The notes under the pieces were generated by a model that saw nothing but the letters and a program-made list of their open reading frames with translations, searched no databases and was not told where the DNA came from. A stretch of DNA of 45,859 bases from Erginobacter sp964587835 (lineage in GTDB: Bacteria; Auribacterota; Erginobacteria; Erginobacterales; Erginobacteraceae). Made by a program: the position numbers and the translations under genes. Position 1 is the first letter of the stretch. The number at the start of each line of letters is the position of its first letter. Where the stretch lies: the NCBI GenBank assembly GCA_964587835.1, contig CAZPMN010000020.1, positions 1 through 45,859 of the forward strand, read 5' to 3'. Below are positions 42,067-45,859 of the stretch, in pieces.

Positions 42067-42094
42067 AATATAACGGGGCGGATATCAATGTCAA
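42067..42094 (-). promoter_or_regulatory. Promoter of tRNA-Ala
   Basis: On the minus strand consensus TTGACA (plus 42089-42094), a 16-base spacer and TATATT (plus 42067-42072), about 45 bases before the mature tRNA. Confidence 0.82.
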
Positions 42095-42097
42095 ATT

Positions 42098-42138
42098 AAA
42101 ATTCCCCGCTCCGCCTCCGGGGCGGCGCGGGGAATTTT
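42098..42138. terminator. Hairpin upstream of tRNA promoter
   Basis: AAAATTCCCCG (42098-42108) pairs perfectly with CGGGGAATTTT (42128-42138), with a GC-rich inner part. It could end transcription in either direction; no gene reads into it on the plus strand within the window. Confidence 0.6.
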
Positions 42139-42212
42139 GTGTCGAAAACTTACCTTTTCGATGGTACGATAATGAGTGCAGATTAAAGAGGTTACCCGGC
42201 AAATCCCTGATT

Positions 42213-42330
42213 GTCATCGCGAGCCCCGATGGTAATCGGGGAGAAGCGATCTCAAATTGAGGATAAAACTTATTCTGCTCCAACAGGTTGAGATTGCGAG
42301 CCTGTCCCGAGCTTCAGCGAGGGATCGCGT
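42213..42330. repeat. MITE/REP-like palindromic element, copy 3
   Basis: GTCATCGCGAGCCCCGATGG, ATCGGGGAGAAGCGATCTC and a second block GAGATTGCGAGCCTGTCCCG ending GGGATCGCG. Same family as 9412 and 14832. It fills the gap before the MEMO1-AMMECR1 gene; nothing else is visible there. Confidence 0.65.
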
Positions 42331-42398
42331 TTCTCGCACTAACCCGGAAATATGCGTAATCGCCAATTGCCGGCCAGGCGCTCAAGAGTGAATACGGT

Positions 42399-43982
42399 AT
42401 GAAAGACCCGAACTTTATCGGCCTTGCGTTAGCGCGGGGTGTCTTCGGCCTTTGCTGCTTGTTGCTCCCCCTCTCGGCCTGTTCGGGGGGGGAGCCGTCT
42501 CCGGCGGGGAAGGAAGCGGAAGGCCAGATCCGTCCGTCGGCGGTGGCGGGGCAGTTCTACCCCGGCGATCCCGGCGAGCTGAAGCAGGCGGTGGACGGTC
42601 TGCTGGCCGAGGCTGAACCCGATTCCCGGGAGGGGGATCTGCTGGCGGTGCTCGCCCCCCACGCAGGGTATGTCTTCTCCGGCCGGACCGCCGCCAGGTC
42701 CCTGGCCCTCCTGAAGGGGAGGGGGGTGAAGAATGTTTTACTGATCGGCTGCGCCCACCGGGCGCATTTCTCCGGGGTCTCGGTCTTCGCCGGTGACGGT
42801 TACCGCACCCCCCTCGGGGTGGTCCCGGTCAACCGGGAACTGGCCGACTGGATCAAGACCCGAGATCAGGCCTTCGGCGTCCCGGAAGGGGTTCAGGCCC
42901 AGGAACATTCCCTGGAAGTGGAATTACCGATTCTCCAGCGGATTCTGCCGGATTTTTCCATCGTCCCGATCCTGATCGGCCGGACCGACCCCGGGGTCGT
43001 GACCCGACTGGGCGAGGCGCTGGCGGAGGCCGTCCGGAAGAACCCGGGAACGGTAATTGTCTGCAGCACCGATCTCTCTCACTACCCGCCGGAGTCCGCG
43101 GCCCGTCAGATCGACCGCCGGACCCTGGAGGCGGTCGCTTCCCTCGACCCGGACCGGGTCCGGATCGCCTGCCGCCACCCCGCTCCCGGCCCGGTCCCGG
43201 GCCTCGCCACCGCGATGTGCGGGGAGGAGGCGGTGATCGCCACCCTGACCGCGGCCAACCTCCTGGGGGCGGAACGGGGGGAGATCCTTGATTATTCCAA
43301 CTCGGCTGATTCCCCCTACGGGGACAGAAATCGGGTGGTCGGTTACGGGGCGGTTGCCATCTGGGCGCCGTCGGAACCGGCTTCGATCGCACCAAGAGAG
43401 GAGACACGGATGAAGGAAGAAAATGAGTTTGAAGAAAGTATGAGCCCGGCCGCCCGGAAGAAACTGCTGGCCATCGCCCGGGAGGCCCTGATCGAGGCGG
43501 TTAACGGCCGACCGCTCCCCGCCTCACCAATCGAGGATCCCGAGCTTCAGGGTCATCAGGGGGCGTTCGTCACCCTGAAGCGGGGGGAAGCCCTGCGGGG
43601 GTGCATCGGCCAGTTCACCGCTGACCAGCCGCTCTATCGGACCGTGAGGGAGATGGCCCAGTCCTCGGCGCTGCGCGACCCGAGATTCCCCCCGGTCAGT
43701 CCGACGGAGCTCGACGGGCTGACTGTCGAGATCTCGGTCCTCTCCCCGATGCGGCGGGTCTCCGACCCGATGAAAGAGGTGGAACTGGGGAAACACGGGA
43801 TCTACATCAAGCGGGGGTTTAGGACCGGGACCTACCTCCCCCAGGTGGCCACCGAGCACAATATGTCCAAGGAGGAGTTCCTCTCCTCCTGTACCGCCGG
43901 CAAGGCCGGTCTCCCCCCCGACGCCTGGAAAGACCCCGCCACCGAGGTCTACGTCTACACCGCCGAGGTCTTTTCCGAGTAG
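42399..43982 (+). CDS. Exported MEMO1-AMMECR1 fusion lipoprotein
   Basis: A 527-residue fusion of AmmeMemoRadiSam proteins B and A. Residues 1-28 are a lipoprotein signal with lipobox LSAC (Cys28). Residues about 45-325 are the MEMO1-like domain: SAVAGQFYPGDP, LAPHAGYVFSG, GCAHRAHFSG, EHSLEVELP and CSTDLSHY, which carry the metal-type His/Asp residues of this dioxygenase-like fold. A linker with MKEENEFEE leads to the AMMECR1 domain (about 345-525), with LRGCIGQF, SALRDPRFPPV and FRTGTYLPQVA. The radical-SAM partner (AmrS) is not in the window. The function of the system is not established. Export to the periplasm or outer membrane is noteworthy. Confidence 0.9.
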   Translation: MKDPNFIGLALARGVFGLCCLLLPLSACSGGEPSPAGKEAEGQIRPSAVAGQFYPGDPGELKQAVDGLLAEAEPDSREGDLLAVLAPHAGYVFSGRTAARSLALLKGRGVKNVLLIGCAHRAHFSGVSVFAGDGYRTPLGVVPVNRELADWIKTRDQAFGVPEGVQAQEHSLEVELPILQRILPDFSIVPILIGRTDPGVVTRLGEALAEAVRKNPGTVIVCSTDLSHYPPESAARQIDRRTLEAVASLDPDRVRIACRHPAPGPVPGLATAMCGEEAVIATLTAANLLGAERGEILDYSNSADSPYGDRNRVVGYGAVAIWAPSEPASIAPREETRMKEENEFEESMSPAARKKLLAIAREALIEAVNGRPLPASPIEDPELQGHQGAFVTLKRGEALRGCIGQFTADQPLYRTVREMAQSSALRDPRFPPVSPTELDGLTVEISVLSPMRRVSDPMKEVELGKHGIYIKRGFRTGTYLPQVATEHNMSKEEFLSSCTAGKAGLPPDAWKDPATEVYVYTAEVFSE

Positions 43983-44041
43983 CTCAGACATTCATGGCTG
44001 TGTCCTCCGGCCCGCACAGGCAGGAATGCCGGCTACACAAT

Positions 44042-44893
44042 ATGCGTATCGGAGCTCACATCTCGATCTCAGGGGGGGTGGTTAAGGCGGTAGGCCGGGC
44101 GAAGGCGGCCGGGTGTGAGGCGGTCCAAATCTTCAGCGGGAACCCCCGGGGCTGGAAGATCGTCCCCTTCGATCCGGAGGCCGGGGCAAAGTTCCGCCGC
44201 CGCTGCCGGGAGGAGGAGATCTACCCGGTCTTCATCCACTCCCCTTACCTGATCAACCTCTCCGCTCCGGACGAGGAGATCTACGCCAAATCCCTGGCCG
44301 CCTTCCAAAACGACCTCCGGCGCTCCGACCTGCTCGGCGCCGACGGCTTCGTCATCCACGTCGGCTACCATAAGGGGGAGGGGATGGAAGCCGGGGTAAG
44401 AAAGATGGCCGGGGCATTAAGAGAAACCCTGGCCACCCTCCCGGATCTGGGGACCACCATCCTCCTCGAGAACACCGCTTCCGCTGGTTCCAGCCTGGGG
44501 CATCGTTTCGAGAATATCGGCGCCATCATTGAGTCTGCGGGGGCGGGGGAGAAGCTGGGTTTGTGCTTCGACACCTGCCACGCCTTCGTCTCCGGCTACG
44601 ACGTCTCCACCGCGAAGGGGCTGAAGGAGACCCTGGGGGAGATCGACCGGGAAATCGGCCTCGACCGGCTGAAACTGGTCCACTTCAACGACAGCAAGTA
44701 CGGTCTCGGCTCCCGCCGTGACCGCCACGCCCACATCGGGGAGGGAGAGATCGGCCTGGCCGGGATGCGCCGGATCGCCCGTCACCCGGCCCTGCAGAAC
44801 AAGGCCTTTATCCTCGAGACCCCGAAGAAAACCCCCGAGGACGACCCCCGCAACATCGCCCTGGTGAAGAGTTTTCGGGATCAGCCGGGCTGA
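44042..44893 (+). CDS. nfo: Endonuclease IV (AP endonuclease)
   Basis: A 283-residue TIM-barrel enzyme that cuts DNA 5' of abasic sites during base excision repair. It starts MRIGAHISISGGV and shows the three zinc-site blocks of the family: FIHSPYLINL/VIHVGYHKG, LLENTAS and LCFDTCHAF, then VHFNDSKYGLGSRRDRHAHIGEG. ATG 44042 is the family start; the frame from 43994 reads through a hairpin repeat that replaces any ribosome site. Its 3' end overlaps by 13 bases with a convergent antitoxin gene. Confidence 0.96.
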   Translation: MRIGAHISISGGVVKAVGRAKAAGCEAVQIFSGNPRGWKIVPFDPEAGAKFRRRCREEEIYPVFIHSPYLINLSAPDEEIYAKSLAAFQNDLRRSDLLGADGFVIHVGYHKGEGMEAGVRKMAGALRETLATLPDLGTTILLENTASAGSSLGHRFENIGAIIESAGAGEKLGLCFDTCHAFVSGYDVSTAKGLKETLGEIDREIGLDRLKLVHFNDSKYGLGSRRDRHAHIGEGEIGLAGMRRIARHPALQNKAFILETPKKTPEDDPRNIALVKSFRDQPG

Positions 44894-45099
44894 TTGCCTG
44901 TGTATGCCCTGCCGAGGCGCGGCTTACGCTCCAGGTCGAGATTTGCACCCCGCAGCGGAGAGTGCTTGAAGAAATCAGCCAGGTTCCCCTCTCTCGCTGT
45001 CGACGAGGGGGTAATCGTTCGCGGCTCGCTTCGCGACGTCTGTTCTACGACTTCTCTGACCCGGTCCCCGGCATCCTCAAATTTTCGGGCGGTCTTCAT
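44881..45099 (-). CDS. Phd/YefM-type antitoxin, shortened orphan
   Basis: A 72-residue protein with a strong ribosome site (GGAGG nine bases before the ATG). The N-terminal part MKTARKFEDAGDRVREVVEQ and the C-terminal ADFFKHSPLRGANLDLERK match Phd/YefM-family antitoxins of the MKTWQLQDAKARF type. The middle strand-helix (usually RRGKxxVVVxSxxEY) is missing between TIT and PSST, so about 15 residues have been lost or replaced. No toxin gene follows; instead the end overlaps nfo. It is probably a decaying or solitary antitoxin. Confidence in the family is moderate. Confidence 0.62.
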   Translation of the reverse strand: MKTARKFEDAGDRVREVVEQTSRSEPRTITPSSTAREGNLADFFKHSPLRGANLDLERKPRLGRAYTGNQPG

Positions 45100-45195
45100 C
45101 TTAAAGCACCTCCATTCAACAAATCCTGTCCGAGAGTAAGAGTAGTATATATTCCGGCGTCCGGCAAATGCAGATCGCAAATCAGCGGGGGTGGT

Positions 45196-45224
45196 TTGAC
45201 AGTCTTGCCGGGCGGTGCTATGCT
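45196..45224 (+). promoter_or_regulatory. Sigma-70-type promoter of the VapB-like gene
   Basis: Consensus TTGACA (45196-45201), 17-base spacer, TATGCT (45219-45224). Transcription would begin near 45231, about 90 bases before the gene. Confidence 0.8.
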
Positions 45225-45277
45225 CGCTCCGAATTATTGGGATAGAAGCCCGATCCGGGGATGGGTAACGTTTAGCA

Positions 45278-45291
45278 TACCGAGGTCGGTA
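45278..45291. promoter_or_regulatory. Candidate operator TACCGA-GG-TCGGTA
   Basis: A perfect inverted repeat with 6-base arms between the promoter and the VapB-like start, a place where AbrB-type antitoxins often bind their own operon. Function inferred from position only. Confidence 0.45.
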
Positions 45292-45320
45292 GGGTACAGA
45301 CACATAATAATCTCATCGCG

Positions 45321-45527
45321 ATGAAGGCTGTAACCGTTTCGCCGAAGTTCCAGGTGGTGATCCCGCGTCCGGTCCGGGAGTCGCTGGGGATCCAGCCCGG
45401 GCAGAAGATGCGGGTGGTGGAGCACGAGGGCCGGATCAAGCTGATCCCGGAGCGGGAGATCGGCGAGCTGAAGGGTTTTCTCAAGGGGATAAACCCGGAG
45501 TTCAAGCGTGAAGTAGACCGGGTGTGA
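45321..45527 (+). CDS. VapB-like AbrB-family antitoxin
   Basis: A 68-residue protein with the AbrB/SpoVT swapped-hairpin domain (VSPKFQVVIPRPVRESLGI, then PGQKMRVVEHEGRIKLIPE). The C-terminal half (LKGFLKGINPEFKRE) matches the toxin-binding tail of VapB-type antitoxins. It has a near-consensus promoter but little Shine-Dalgarno. The usual vapC toxin should follow at once; only a damaged start of it is present (45530-45580), so this antitoxin is now alone. Confidence 0.82.
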   Translation: MKAVTVSPKFQVVIPRPVRESLGIQPGQKMRVVEHEGRIKLIPEREIGELKGFLKGINPEFKREVDRV

Positions 45528-45529
45528 AC

Positions 45530-45580
45530 GTGATCGGTTCCCCCGGGCGGTTGGAATTCTCTTCCGGCATATATCCTGTT
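45530..45580 (+). pseudogene. vapC (PIN-domain toxin) relic
   Basis: Directly after the antitoxin, GTGATCG is followed in a shifted frame by codons for GSPGRLEFSSG. This closely mirrors the VapC opening (I-V-D-S-S-G-W-L-E-F-F), with a short deletion and substitutions. The catalytic Asp is lost. After about 15 codons the homology ends at a palindromic repeat element. Confidence 0.6.
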
Positions 45581-45592
45581 TTTCCCTTTTTG

Positions 45593-45810
45593 ATGTGGCA
45601 CCCCTTTGGGGTGCGGGTTGAGTGATTTATCGGGTTTGTTGTACCCCGGCGATGCTCCGTCTGAAGCCGGACAGGTCGTCGGGTTATGATGTTTCACCCC
45701 TTTGGGGTGGAAGGAAAGGACGCCAACGGCGTCCCACATTATAGCCCGGGGCGCAGCCCCGGGTTTCAGCGACAAGGAAAAATATTCAGCACCCCAACGG
45801 GGTGCCACAT
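45593..45810. repeat. MITE-like multi-hairpin element
   Basis: The ends are a perfect 12-base inverted repeat, ATGTGGCACCCC (45593-45604) and GGGGTGCCACAT (45799-45810). Inside are further hairpins: CACCCCTTTGGGGTG twice, GACGCCAACGGCGTC, and CCCGGGGCGCAGCCCCGGG. It abuts the vapC relic. No coding sequence is seen; the element probably moves by a transposase in trans. Confidence 0.75.
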
Positions 45811-45859
45811 GTGCGCCTCCAAAGGCACACAATCAGAAAGGTGAGGTAAAGCAACAAAG

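Noticed and set aside
45100..45303. 68-residue N-terminal extension of the Phd/YefM-type gene
   Set aside because: The extension has no family similarity and crosses the opposite-strand promoter; the internal ATG has a strong ribosome site.

Overview
The window is a GC-rich, gene-dense metagenome-type contig from an uncultured didermic (Gram-negative) bacterium. The evidence for a Gram-negative cell is an RND efflux pump, a lipoprotein signal and other secretion signals. Affiliation cannot be settled from sequence reading alone. The first 39 bases carry an Illumina TruSeq read-2 adapter, so the left edge is an assembly artefact and the first gene is truncated.

Layout. 1-9.4 kb is a tightly overlapping operon: a partial membrane-fusion protein, an RND permease, then two large multi-PAS histidine kinases that carry receiver domains. 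9.6-12.8 kb (minus) holds trehalose synthase and a six-hairpin glycosidase. 12.9-17.3 kb holds an ABC-F ATPase and a YvcK/CofD-like protein with a long unknown C-terminal domain. 17.3-19.7 kb is a promoter, a 30-bp perfect palindrome and the kamA-ablB pair for N-epsilon-acetyl-beta-lysine, a compatible solute; with trehalose synthase this gives an osmoprotection theme. 19.7-23.4 kb holds a left-handed beta-helix protein, a zinc-PLC-like membrane protein and a secreted parallel beta-helix protein. 23.6-24.0 kb is the relic of a PfkB sugar kinase with its middle deleted.

24.0-34.6 kb is an accessory (defence) island. It has a type IIG-like restriction-modification gene that switches from GC-rich to AT-rich just after its NPPW motif, an AT-rich partner gene whose tail is made of repeat DNA, an AbiEi/AbiEii-like pair, HipBA with three operators at exactly 49-bp intervals, an unknown gene and a truncated MazE-like antitoxin. 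The AbiE pair is flanked by two arrays of 64-68-bp tandem repeats. Each unit has a constant 13-nt box and a hairpin whose stem changes by paired substitutions, and each array is capped by a different hairpin element. I do not recognise this repeat system and regard it as the most interesting item here.

34.7-41.9 kb (minus) is a complete trp operon in the order trpE-trpGD-trpC-trpF-trpB-trpA. It has a good sigma-70 promoter, a 19-residue leader peptide with one Trp codon and a textbook attenuator. Four of its internal gaps carry different palindromic elements. A tRNA-Ala(GGC) with its own promoter and terminator lies just upstream. 42.4-45 kb has an exported MEMO1-AMMECR1 fusion lipoprotein and endonuclease IV. 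The right end holds remnants of two toxin-antitoxin loci (a shortened Phd/YefM antitoxin and a VapB-like antitoxin with a decayed vapC) and a MITE-like repeat.
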